Below, in pieces: positions 12,401-23,000 of a DNA stretch of 64,000 nt (the stretch's first letter is position 1; each line of letters starts with the position of its first letter). The position numbers and the translations under genes were made by a program. This DNA is from Kryptolebias marmoratus (taxonomy: Eukaryota; Chordata; Actinopteri; Cyprinodontiformes; Rivulidae): contig NC_051445.1 of NCBI RefSeq assembly GCF_001649575.2, positions 11,944,933 through 12,008,932 on the forward strand, written 5' to 3'. The notes under the pieces are model-generated. The model did not search any database, was not told the origin of the DNA, and saw only the letters and a program-made list of their open reading frames with translations.

Positions 12401-13115
12401 TTGAAAAGCTGCGTAAACGCAGCGTGCCACGGAGGTAAAGGAGTTGTTCCTTCAACGAGAGAACTCCAGATGTTCTCCGCGAAATACACAGTTGGGCTTA
12501 TTCCCAGTTCGTCATGAATTGACAACTCGATGACATGCATCACTTTAGTTTTTATTTCTTTTTTTGCAGCTCGGTTTGGGTGAGCTTTTAGCCGAGAGCA
12601 GTTCCTAAGCAACACGCTCAGTCTTTCAAAAACTAAAACCTCCTAATACTGATGTTAAAAGATACATATTTTAACTATTTCCAGCAGTGGAAAATCAATA
12701 GATTCCCCCCCCCCACTGCTGCAGTCTCAAGTGTTGGAGTTTGGCTTGTTGTTCAGCTTTCTGCGGCTGCGAACGGAAGTAAAAGCGTCCTCACTCGGGC
12801 TGAGCTCACACGCCAGTTTATTAGCCCGAGCCCGATTAAACAAATGCAGTTTATAACGACCCGGCAATAAAGTTTGCCTCCGTGAAGCGTTTTAAAGAGC
12901 TCCTGCTTATTTATGAGCGCTGCAGGCTGCATTCTGGCTGGAGTCTGTTATGTAAGATTAAAAAAAAAAAAAGTTACAGTTATATCCTTTCCGAGGTGAG
13001 AGGAATAAATTATTTATTCAATTATTATGCAAGAGTGGAGGATTACAACTGTGTGTACCTTGATAAGCTGTTGGTTTAACTCCTAAACAGCACGAGAATA
13101 AGTTTTCACTCATAT
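9481..13115. other. Presumed SHC1 intron 1, no recognised feature
   Basis: I see no convincing exon. There is a poly-A tract (about 10466-10485), a TG microsatellite (11363-11385), a TTTG run (12293-12315) and a poly-G run (about 11773-11782). Confidence 0.4.
11363..11385. repeat. (TG)n microsatellite
   Basis: About eleven TG units read directly. Confidence 0.9.
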
Positions 13116-13117
13116 AT

Positions 13118-13300
13118 ACTTAAGGGATAGTTCAGATCTTTTGAAGTGGGGTTTAGTCTGAACGTTATGAACAAGTAATATCTTACCTGTCTTAGAAAGG
13201 CTTCAGTTTGACCAGATTGATGAGGTAACAGCTAGTCTGAGCCGAGGCCAAAGTGATTTGACGTCTTTAAAAAAAGAGAGAAACTGTAGCAGTTAATCTG
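13118..13300 (+). repeat. Foldback repeat family C, one end
   Basis: The segment starts TTAAGGGATAGTTCAGATCT then TTTGAAGTGGGGTT, which is the reverse complement of the right end of the copy at 30760-31405. It continues with ATCTTACCTGTCTTAGA and AGATTGATGAGGTAACAGCTAG, blocks found in the other copies. Only the one arm is clear here. Confidence 0.7.
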
Positions 13301-13796
13301 AAAGCTGTTTTATAATAAATGATGAATGTCAGGAACCTTGGCACGTGATCTCGTAAGACTAGAACGTCAGGAACATCTCTTGTTATGTCCCACGACTTCG
13401 TCTGGTGAAGTTGGAACCGAAGATGTCTCCACCTCCTCGGATCGTTTGCGCGGCAGCCGTTTCCGCAAACTTGTCAGGCACTAGGACCCCGCAGCGCGTC
13501 CCTCGGGCTGCGCCGTGGTCGTCCCACAGCAGCTGCAGCTACGTGCTGAGAGGAAGAGACCCTTGTCACGCTTTTATTTCAAACCGAACGGACTCAATGC
13601 TGACCTCGTGCGGTGATTCGTCGACTCTGAAGCTGAGAAAGTTGAGTTGAGCCTCTCGTTTATCCGTTTCGATTGAGAGGAAAAGGGTTGATCAAACTTG
13701 GAGGCGAGATGAAACAGTACACTGCCCCTTCCAAACTTAATTTTAAATATTTACAAAAATAAAGTAACTGGACTTCTAATGTGTAGGAAGAGGCAT

Positions 13797-14282
13797 TTCT
13801 GGAGTAGGGCTGCATCGATTAGTCGACAATAATCAACAATAAAAAATAGTTGATGACAAATTTAATTGTTCTTAATAGTCGTTTTTTTAATACTGATGTT
13901 TTTGGTTTTTTTAATGGAGTGAGATGTCTTCCTGTCCGTCTATCTCTGGCGAGCTTCACACGTGCGCAGTAGCACGTTTAATCATGGCGGCTGCTGGTGA
14001 AACAACACGACTCGCTAAATGATCCAAGGTTTGGGACAGTTTCACTCTCGATAAAGGAAAAAACAAACTTATCTGCAACATTTGCAAAGTGGACCTCACG
14101 TATCATGGAAGCAGTTCTGTGATGCACGAGCATTTAATGAGGAGGCACATCGGACATCTGGAAGCAGACACAGAGTTATAAATAATTATGCGATTCATAA
14201 TCTGATTAGTTGACTAATGGTTTACATAGTGGGTGACTAAACGACTATCGAAACAGTCATTAGTTGCAGCCCTATTCTGGAG
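13797..14282 (+). mobile_element. hAT element remnant with BED-finger fragment and exact 8-bp TSD
   Basis: The element (13805-14274) begins TAGGGCTGCA and ends TGCAGCCCTA and is flanked on both sides by the same eight bases, TTCTGGAG (13797-13804 and 14275-14282). This is the hAT signature. Inside, after a start at 13984 and a stop codon, a plus-strand frame reads VWDSFTLDKG then ICNICK, then HEHLMRRH. That is a BED-type zinc finger (Cys-x2-Cys with a following His pair) as found at the N terminus of hAT transposases. The catalytic core is missing, so this is an internally deleted, non-autonomous copy. Confidence 0.9.
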
Positions 14283-17200
14283 TGTGGAGTTCCAAGAACA
14301 GATTCTCCAGTTATTTGGCTAAATTCTCACGCAGATTAATGTCTCTCCCATCCCCCCTGAAGGACATTACGGTCTTTGTTTGCGTGCCTCACTAGAGAGA
14401 TGTCTTCACATTCATGAAGGTGTGAATTAGAGTTGGAATGGAGGATTAGGCATCCAGTCAGTTTAAGTTTTAGATGACTAAAATCTGAGACCAGAACCCC
14501 TCTCTGTGAACCAGTTTCCAGTTGCTTCTTGGATGGGTAAAGAAACACCTTCTGCTACAGAATCGAAGTCCACGACTGACAATCTACACCAGCAAACTAA
14601 AGTTGTTCAAAGAGCTACCTGCAACAGGTGAAATAATCGTAAGCTGTCCACAGAAACACCCCTCTTCCAGAGATGTGAAGTGTTGCTTCAGCGTTTCATC
14701 CTGTCAGCCCGGAGCCACTGTGTCACGTTTCGCTGGGTGGAGGGCGCTGCTTGCACCAACGGGAGCCACTACCAATCGCAGCGCCGTGCGTGGCGGTTTG
14801 TGTCGGCCCGAGCAACGCTTGGCCCGATTTCGCCTGAAAGCGCCATGAAACCACACGATGATGGCGTGGTGTTCGAGCGCCGCTCTGCAGGCGCTCTCTG
14901 TGTGGTGGTGGGGGGTGGGGGGGGGGCGTCATCTGAGGGCTTTCTGCTGCTTTTTGCATCAGATACACTTCAGTGTTTAGTGTCTCCGGGGGTCTTTCTG
15001 CCTCCATGCACTTTCCTTCTCTTCAGAGCTACGAATTATAGTGAATATTTACTAAGTGCAGTTTGTCTACTTTCATCAAGGTTAAATACAGCGACCTCCT
15101 GTCACACTGTAGTGGGAGGGAGGGTGGGCTTCTCTTCCTGTCATTTAAACTCTGTTTCTCAGGTTGCCGAACACGAATAAGGGAGGAGCCTTGAATATTC
15201 AACACGAACGACCCGTGCTCCCCTGACACAAGTGCTCAGCTCCTCCCTCGCTTCCCTTCCTTCTTCTACATCCCTATCCCCCCCCCTCCCTGGAGCATGT
15301 GCATTAATGTGCCGAAGTGCAGCATCTCGATGCGAACGCACATGTCCGCCTCTAAATGACTCTGGCTGCAGAGTGGAGGCGAGGGAAGGGGGGGGGGGTG
15401 AAACAGGAAGGAGGTAGCATGGGAGAAGAGATGACGGGCAGGGCACATGCAGCAGTGCACGCGTGTACGAGCGAGAGAGGGAGGGAGGGAGACGGTAAGA
15501 GAGAAAATGGAAGGAGGAGGAGGAGAGGGTGGGGAGGGCAGACGGCGTGCTCGTTCCTCTAACAGACAGAGGTGGAAAGGAAAGTAGGCATGAGAGACGG
15601 AAGAGGAGCACAGCGAAGGAGTGCCACGGTCCATGCTGGCAGCGCTGCCATTTCACCGTCTGCTGAGCGCGAGGCGAGAGGAGGGGACGAGCAGAGGAGG
15701 ACGGAGGAGAGGACGGATGGAGAGGAGCTGCCGGCACTGACTTTGTGAATCGATCGAGCGGAAGAGTGGATCAGAGGAGCGGCGCGCTTTCTTTCTTTCT
15801 TTTTCTTCTTTTTTTCCTCGTGTCCCGGGGAGCGGGCGACAGGATAAGCCAAGCCGAACAGTTTTGTCGCGGTTCTAACACCGGCGGGGCTCTGAAACGA
15901 ACACGAAACCCGGCTTTATATGAATGGCCACGAATTATGAACCGCATGCTTTTTAAGCTCCCCAAAAAATGAACTACTACTGTTTCGCTGTTCATTAAAA
16001 AAGAAAAAAAGAACAGAAAAAATGCAGGGTCAAATTTATTAGATGATTTCAACTCACTTTTTGTTTTAATTTGAGTAAATGCAGATTACCTTTGTGACTT
16101 CTGATTTTCTATTTTCTACGAGGATAGGATCCGCTCTGCAGGATGTTATACAATCATCTTTGTTAGCAGCTGCACTGAATATTCAGGTTGTTTTTATGCA
16201 AGTTTTTCTTAGCGTTAGTTGTTTTGGGTGTTAATCGGCAGCGTAGCCGTCGTTTCTACAGTTATTGAGAGCGTGATTGTTGCTCTTTGAGGTAACATCA
16301 GTTTTACATGCCCTGGTTGTTGTCGGCACGTTCAGCCAGTCTGGGATGTCAACATTAATTTGGTTTTATGGCTGGCGTGATGCCGGTCAAACTTTGATCA
16401 TTTCCTGAACTGTATTGATCTCGCCGGGAGTCTGTAGTTTTTTTGTTCTTCTGTTTGTCCTTTTTCTTTCCCGCTGTTGGGTGAAGAAACAAAAACAAAC
16501 GGCTCTAATGTGGAGCCGTCCTCGGCTGATGCAACAGCTAATTGCTTGCCGTTTCCGACTTTGACAAAGCAGCTATCTCGCCGAAGATTTCTGCCGCTGT
16601 CGGGACTTCTCGGCGCGTATCCTCTGCAGGCATCTCTTTTAATGTCTGTTGCCATAGCAACGGGCAGCGGCTGCAGACAGAACAAGATGTAAAAAAAAAA
16701 AAAAGTCTTTTTCTCTTGTCTTTTGAAACTGGTGCTGTTCCATTAGCCAATTGTAGATAAACCACAGATAAGACCCAGTGGACTAGAATAGTCTGTGGTT
16801 CTCTGAGAATCTTTTTTAATTAATTACACAGGGTTTGTTTTATTTCCTTTTTTGTCTGTTTTTTTTTTTTTTTGGTTCTGTGATTCAGGGTCGTTTCAGG
16901 TCACCCGTCTACCCTCGCCCATTCTGGGTTCATCTGGTCGGTCCACTTTATCAACTTCGACAGCCATTTTTCATCAGTCAGGCCAACGTGCTATTATCAG
17001 GCATGACTGGGTAAATTAGATTAGCACTCTGATTTCACTTGTACATATCAGTGGGAGCAGCTGCTTGGCCCCAAGGCCTCTAATTACCAATCATTAGCTG
17101 CTGTGTTTGTGATAGCTCACGTGTTGGTGACTCAGGACTTTTCTCCACGCGGAGGGTCGCCTCCTCTGTAGTCACCCGACCTACACTGTGTTACCGGGGC

Positions 17201-18700
17201 TGGGCCGACTTTGCTCAGAGCCTTCCGGCAGCCCTTTGTCGAAGAACACCTGGAGTTTTCCTCCGTTCACGTTGGATCCGTTGCCTTTTCGAAGTGCTAC
17301 TCCTTCCTCTATGCTCAACTTTGCTTTCGTTAGACCGCGTGATGGACTGCTCTTCTTTTCCGCCCTGCGTCCCTCTTGATCGTCCCGCTACCGGGCGTCT
17401 TTTGTCGTTTCTTTCCAGCCATACTTCTTCACAGCTTTCTGGAGATCATCCCAGCCTATCTGGCGGTGCATTAGCATAACTGGATCCTCCATGGTGCTTT
17501 CTGGCCAAGACCAGATGGATGGCTAGCTAGAACTGCTAGACTATCCCTCTGTGGTGCTAGACGAGTGTAGGCGACTGTTCCTTTGCCACGCATCAAGCGC
17601 CCACTACAATCTCGAGCACTTGTACTTCAGGCGTAGTCCATTTCTGAACTGTTACCATGTGAGAAAGAGGAGGAAAGACAAAAAAAAACCTGTCCTCTTT
17701 CTTGGCATTACTGAAACATTGGTGCCAAATTTACAACCTTAGTGTATATTATCTAGTTGACGTGTATGCTCTTCGTTAACCATTGTAGAAGTTAACATAA
17801 TGTACATATGAATAGTGCCTCTACAGCAATAAGGTGTAGGCCAGCCAGCTTGCTGTGGGCTGTAGGTGTAGCCTTGCCTCCTGCTGAGGTCAGACTGTCG
17901 CTGACTGTTTTTATTTGCGGGCTTGTGGTTTGCGAGAGACTGTTAATGTCAACAGACTGTCTTTTAGGCTGGACTATACAGAAAACGAGATGTTACGTGG
18001 CGTCTAAAGGCCAGATCTGAGAGCCAACCTGTTCGATAAGCCTTAGCAAAGGAGGGAAACCGTCCTTTAATATCAACCCTTGGCTTGTTTGTATCGTACG
18101 CGGCTGTGTCAACACTCTTCTCTCAGGTAACTAACTATATTCTGGGTTTGTTGCACGAGCGCAGCGGCGTTAAAGTGACTGGGTGAGAACAGCGTGTGCT
18201 CGGAGACATAACGGCAGCGCAGTCTTCGGCGAGCTTCGTTTCTGCAGGGCGAGTAAGGCTCACGTTCAACACCAGTGAGCCTCCATTCAGGGAATCCTAA
18301 GGTGAAAGTTCAAAACTGACCATTCGGGTGTCGTTACCATCACAACAAGCCCCACCAGTAGTCGTCATCAGCCAATGACCTACATTCTGCAGTGTTACAT
18401 CACCACTGTGCTACTGTCGTGTGTGTGTGCCACTGTACCCGACACAGACAGCATCTCAAACTCAACTTACCGCTATCAAATGGTGCTCCTGCGACGAAAA
18501 CGCATCTTACCCGAGGTGGCCAGTTTTACAGAACACACTTGAACCACGGCAGGCTCTGTTGTTTTAGCCATATCAGGGACCTCAGTCAGGAACGGGCTCG
18601 GCTGTCAGCCCAGTCTTAATTACTAACTTTGCTTTTGTTTTGCTTACGGTTTTCTATCAGTGTCTAAAGTGACCATGTCTAGCCTCTAGCCATCCACAAT
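14283..18700. other. Presumed SHC1 intron 1, no recognised gene
   Basis: No exon with family resemblance was found. A short stretch at 14596-14640 (TTCAAAGAGCTACCTGCAAC) resembles the inner end of family C. The region 15230-15760 is GC- and purine-rich low complexity with (GGGA)-type runs and could hide an alternative first exon, but no decisive signal was seen. Confidence 0.35.
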
Positions 18701-18759
18701 CCTTAATTTAGAGAGGCAACAAAGGCAGGGGCTCCACTTTTAGCGTAGTAGCGTGGGAC

Positions 18760-19120
18760 TGTTAAACCGGGCAGCCTGGAGAACGGGCGAGCAATCGGGG
18801 GAGGAGGGGAGGGGGAGCAAGAGATCATCTGGAAGAGGAGAGAGGAAGTGGTGGCGCGGGAGAGGGCGGAGGCGTTGGAGAGACAGAGGCTGGCAGAGTA
18901 CATTGTGTGGAGGAAGAGAGAGGACTTCCAGGATAAGAAGGGAGACAGGGAGAGGGGGGGGGGAGCTCAGAGAAAGGGAAGGAGGCTTCGGCCGAAGTCA
19001 TCTGGAAGAGGAGAGAAGAAGAAGAAGGAGACGCGGAGAGGGAAAGGGCGAGGGCCATTCAGAGAGGACACGAAAGCATTTGGAGGAAGAGAGAGAGGGA
19101 GTGACAGATTTTGAGCGTAC
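18760..19120. repeat. Purine-rich low-complexity tract
   Basis: GGA, GAGAGG and GAAGAAG motifs dominate one strand for roughly 350 bases, giving long Arg/Glu/Gly-rich open frames. Two partial direct repeats of TCATCTGGAAGAGGAGAGA occur (about 18825 and 19000). This looks like degenerate tandem sequence, not a gene. Confidence 0.6.
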
Positions 19121-19199
19121 GATGCACTCGAGAAGTAGGCGTTCAAGAGACTGTGCTACTACCAAGAGTTTGAGACTAGTCATTCATCAGTAAGCCTCC

Positions 19200-20019
19200 T
19201 CTCTCTTCTTTAGCTCTGCAGGTGTCTGCTGTGTTATCGACCAGCTGAGGTTGTGTACTGTGCGCGCGCCGCCGTCGCATTCGTGTGCTCAGCCCCTTTC
19301 GCAATCCCCTCGTTGGCCGCTAATAGGATTTTTATAGGCCTATGTCGAGCAAGATCGAGCTGCCGGGGGGGACTGCTTCGCACACGCGCGCTCCAGCTTG
19401 CGCGCGTATGAAGTTTCCGCCGCCTCGCGCGTGCAGACGCGTCCCAAGCGAGCACCTTTTGTGCAGCAAGACCCACATCCAGGAGGCGTTCAGAGACAAT
19501 CACTCGTGTTGATTCTCCACGGCGCAGGCGGCAGCCGAGTCCCCGGCTCTCGCTCGGAGGCGAATAAGTCAGGACAAGATACTCTCACAGATATCGTTTT
19601 ACAACATGGCCGAACACCAAGCCGAGCGCTCCGTGGAGAGCTAAGAACTCATCGATTCAGGGGAATTTGGCGAACGGCGAAATTCCAAAAGAGCTGATGA
19701 CAACATGAGTACTGGTGCACTAAAAAACTTTCCTCGTCTGCACTGCACCGTTACCTGGGAGCCCCCCCGTCTCTCTCGCGCTGCTCTCATCGTGGACAGA
19801 GCCGGTTTTGAAGCAGCTTGGCTTTGGCTGCCTGGTAACAAGTGGAGGACAGACAAACAAACAGACGAATGAGAGTCCCCCCCCCCCTTTTTTTTTTTTT
19901 TGGAGAAAACTCTGAGTTGTGAAACAAAAAGACTCGGGTTGAATCCCAGCAGCCTGAGTGAACCTCTCCCAGAATAATAAAAAAGCAAAACAAACAAAAA
20001 AAACGCCTGCAAATTCACG
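19200..20019 (+). promoter_or_regulatory. Probable p66-type SHC1 5' flank/5'UTR
   Basis: This moderately GC-rich stretch lies directly upstream of the long-isoform SHC1 ATG. In mammals p66 is driven from its own promoter close to its first exon; the inference here is by analogy and position. A poly-C/poly-T block at 19877-19900 and the absence of a clear TATA box are the only visible details. Confidence 0.3.
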
Positions 20020-23000
20020 ATGGAGCTTGTGCAGAAAACTAAGTACACCCACATTCGGAGAGAGTCTCTGAGCTCCGCCGATGAAACAAACTCCTTCCCT
20101 CCTTCCAGCCCCGCCACCCCCCTGACCNNNNNNNNNNNNNNNNNNNNNNNNNNNNNNNNNNNNNNNNNNNNNNNNNNNNNNNNNNNNNNNNNNNNNNNNN
20201 NNNNNNNNNNNNNNNNNNNNNNNNNNNNNNNNNNNNNNNNNNNNNNNNNNNNNNNNNNNNNNNNNNNNNNNNNNNNNNNNNNNNNNNNNNNNNNNNNNNN
20301 NNNNNNNCCCATCTTGCCCCCCGCCTCCCCCCGCCCGGCCGAGAACAGCCCCACCACCCTCTGCTCCTTCTTCCCCAGCATGCGGTCCCTTCGGCTGGGC
20401 GTCTCTGGCGCCCTCCTCCCGGGGGCCAAGGCGTCTGGCAGGTCGCAGCAGCAGCAGCAGCAGCAGCAGACCCAGGCGCCCGTCGAGTCCTCTGGCGATG
20501 ACAGGAGCAGCTCCGGCTCCTCCCCTCCTCGTCACCGGCCTGCTCCCATCCTAACGGCTCCCTCTCCCCCTCCCCGACCTCCTCTGCAGGACATGAACCG
20601 GCTCGGAGCGGCGGCCAGGAGGGCGCGGGTGGAAGGAGGGCAGCTGGGAGGAGATGAATGGACGCGCCACGGCTCCTTTGTCAACAAGCCAATCCGCGGC
20701 TGGCTGCACTCCGACAATGTGGTCAGCACCACCGGTGTTTCCTATAACGTTCGGGTAAGTGGGCGGCACACTCTCACTTTAAACACAAAAGTATACGCTT
20801 GTCTCTCCAGGCTTCATTATGCTGCGTATACAGTTTCTCTTGTCCTCCTGGGTTCGTTTCCTGAGTGTTTCGTTGCTAAAATTGGACCGCGATGTAGGAA
20901 ATGTCTGACACTAACGTGTTGCCTTCCTGTTTCCTGGGCAGTACATGGGTTGTGTGGAGGTGCTGCAGTCAATGAGGGCGCTGGACTTCAACACCAGAAC
21001 TCAGGTCACCAGGTGAAGTTGCACACTGCTCTCCTCTGCTTTTTGTTTCAAATCAGCCCTAGTTTTTTTTTTTTAAATGCAAAAAACAAGACTTCGTTTC
21101 TTTTAAACTGGTCTTGATCCGCGGTTTTTCTTCTTGAAGGTCGCTCAAAGGTTTTCTTTCTTTGGAGTTTTCTTTTTTTTTTCTCAAATTGTGCAGCGTG
21201 TGCTTAAAACATGAGGAAGGTGAACGAGTCAGGGATAAAAGAAGAAGTGTCAGGACTAATGATAAAAAAAAACTTTTCTACAACAGAGCAGGATCTGAAA
21301 GTCATGTCTAGGAAAAATCCAGCAAAGACCTGATACAGGTCTTTCTTCTTTATCTACCGTATTCCAAGGTTTCAGCTTGTAGCTCTCTGAAAACCACCTT
21401 GGTCAGTGGTCTCCAATCCTGGTCCTCGAGGGCCACCATCCTGCAGGTTTTACTTGTTTCTCTGCTCCAACACACCTGATTTGAATCAATGGGTGATTAA
21501 CAGGCTTCTGCAGAACACGAAGAGGTGATTTAACCACTGAATCAGGTGTGTTGGAGCAGAGAAACAAGTAAAACATGCAGGATGGAGGCCCTCCAGGACC
21601 AGGATTGGAGACCCCTGATCTCAGTGATGCTAAAATACTATTTTCTGTGTGTGTTAAACTGTGTTATGTTCCATAGATTCAACTAAAAACGAACAGTGCC
21701 TTTGAGACAAGTTGCTAATAACAAATCTAAAGGTTCAGCCGTGCCAACCTGTCTGTTACGTGTCAAGTCTACATAAAAACGAACAGAACTGGAGATTAAT
21801 CCATGTCTACGCTGCAGATAAAACTCTGAGTCATCCCTTGTTTTTAGGAGACTCCTCAGGCCTAGATGTGTCAAAGTTCTTTAAAAAAAACTTTAAAACA
21901 CCTTCAGAAAACCCGATGAAATATTGATCGAGGCCGCTTTAATATTACAAAAAGCCCAGCTTTTTGTAAATTATTGATCGTTTTACAGTACTGTAGTGCA
22001 TGAAAGGACATGTTGGTAACAGTGTTGTGGTCTTCAGACTTACTGTGATTGTCCACTCACGTCCTGTGTGTCTTTGTCCCCTTGCTCCCTTTCTGTCCTG
22101 CTTCTGTTCTGTTTCGCTTACTTGTTTTTTCCTCCCCTTCTTAGCGTCTGTTTATGTTAGCTCCTGTGTGTACATGTGTGCAAACACCCCTTGCTGTTCT
22201 CCGAAGCCTTAAATTAGAACGTTCTGGATTCCTGGCGGCTTCCTTGCGGTTTCCGCGGCAATATTTGTCTCTGTGGCAAAGAGGAGGACGGTTGCCAGGG
22301 CCGATAAATTATCCCTCCAGCCGCCAGATCTCTCTCTTCTTTTAATCCGCGTAAAATATGAATCCGAGAACGGCGTGTGCTGCGATGCGTCGTCTTTGCT
22401 AAAAGGCGTTTGTTTTTTTTAAACATTTCAGGGAGGCTATCTCTGTGGTGTGTGAGGCGGTACCCGGAGCCAAAGGAGCCCGCAGGAGAAAGGTACACGC
22501 TGCTCGCACCAGAACACACCCTTATAGAACATTATTTATTTATGAGGCTTAAGTGGACAGCAGTAGAAAGGGTTTTCTGGTTGAGAGCTTGAATTAGCTT
22601 ATTTGTCCACCTTGTGGTCAGTTGACTGTTTAGTCACAAGCTTTTTTTTTTTCCTCCTGTCAGACACACACTCGCACACATGCACGTCTTCTTGGATTAT
22701 ATCCTAATCCAAGCTTTAATCCCCAACTATAACCTCACCTCAGCTCAGATCTTAACACTAATCTGGACATCGAAAAGTACCACTTTTTGGTTCCCACGTA
22801 CGAACATCATCACAGTCTCTGTGTTTTAACCCTCTTTTCAAACAGCTCCAATCTCTAATCTAAACCTCGCCATATTCTTCTCAATTCAATGGTTTTAAAC
22901 CAAAAACGAATGGTACACGAACACAGAGAGATCTTGATTTAAGCTGATTGTGCTCCCCTGTGGTTAGTGGGCTACTCGCAGGTAATTACCAATCACTCTC

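Noticed and set aside
15159..15737. 192-residue minus-strand frame, Ser/Pro/Leu-rich
   Set aside because: Low complexity from GGA/GAG tracts on the other strand; no splice partners or family resemblance.
18753..19193. 146-residue Arg/Glu/Gly-rich open frame
   Set aside because: It is produced by a purine-rich low-complexity tract that is open in several frames at once; no conserved motif.
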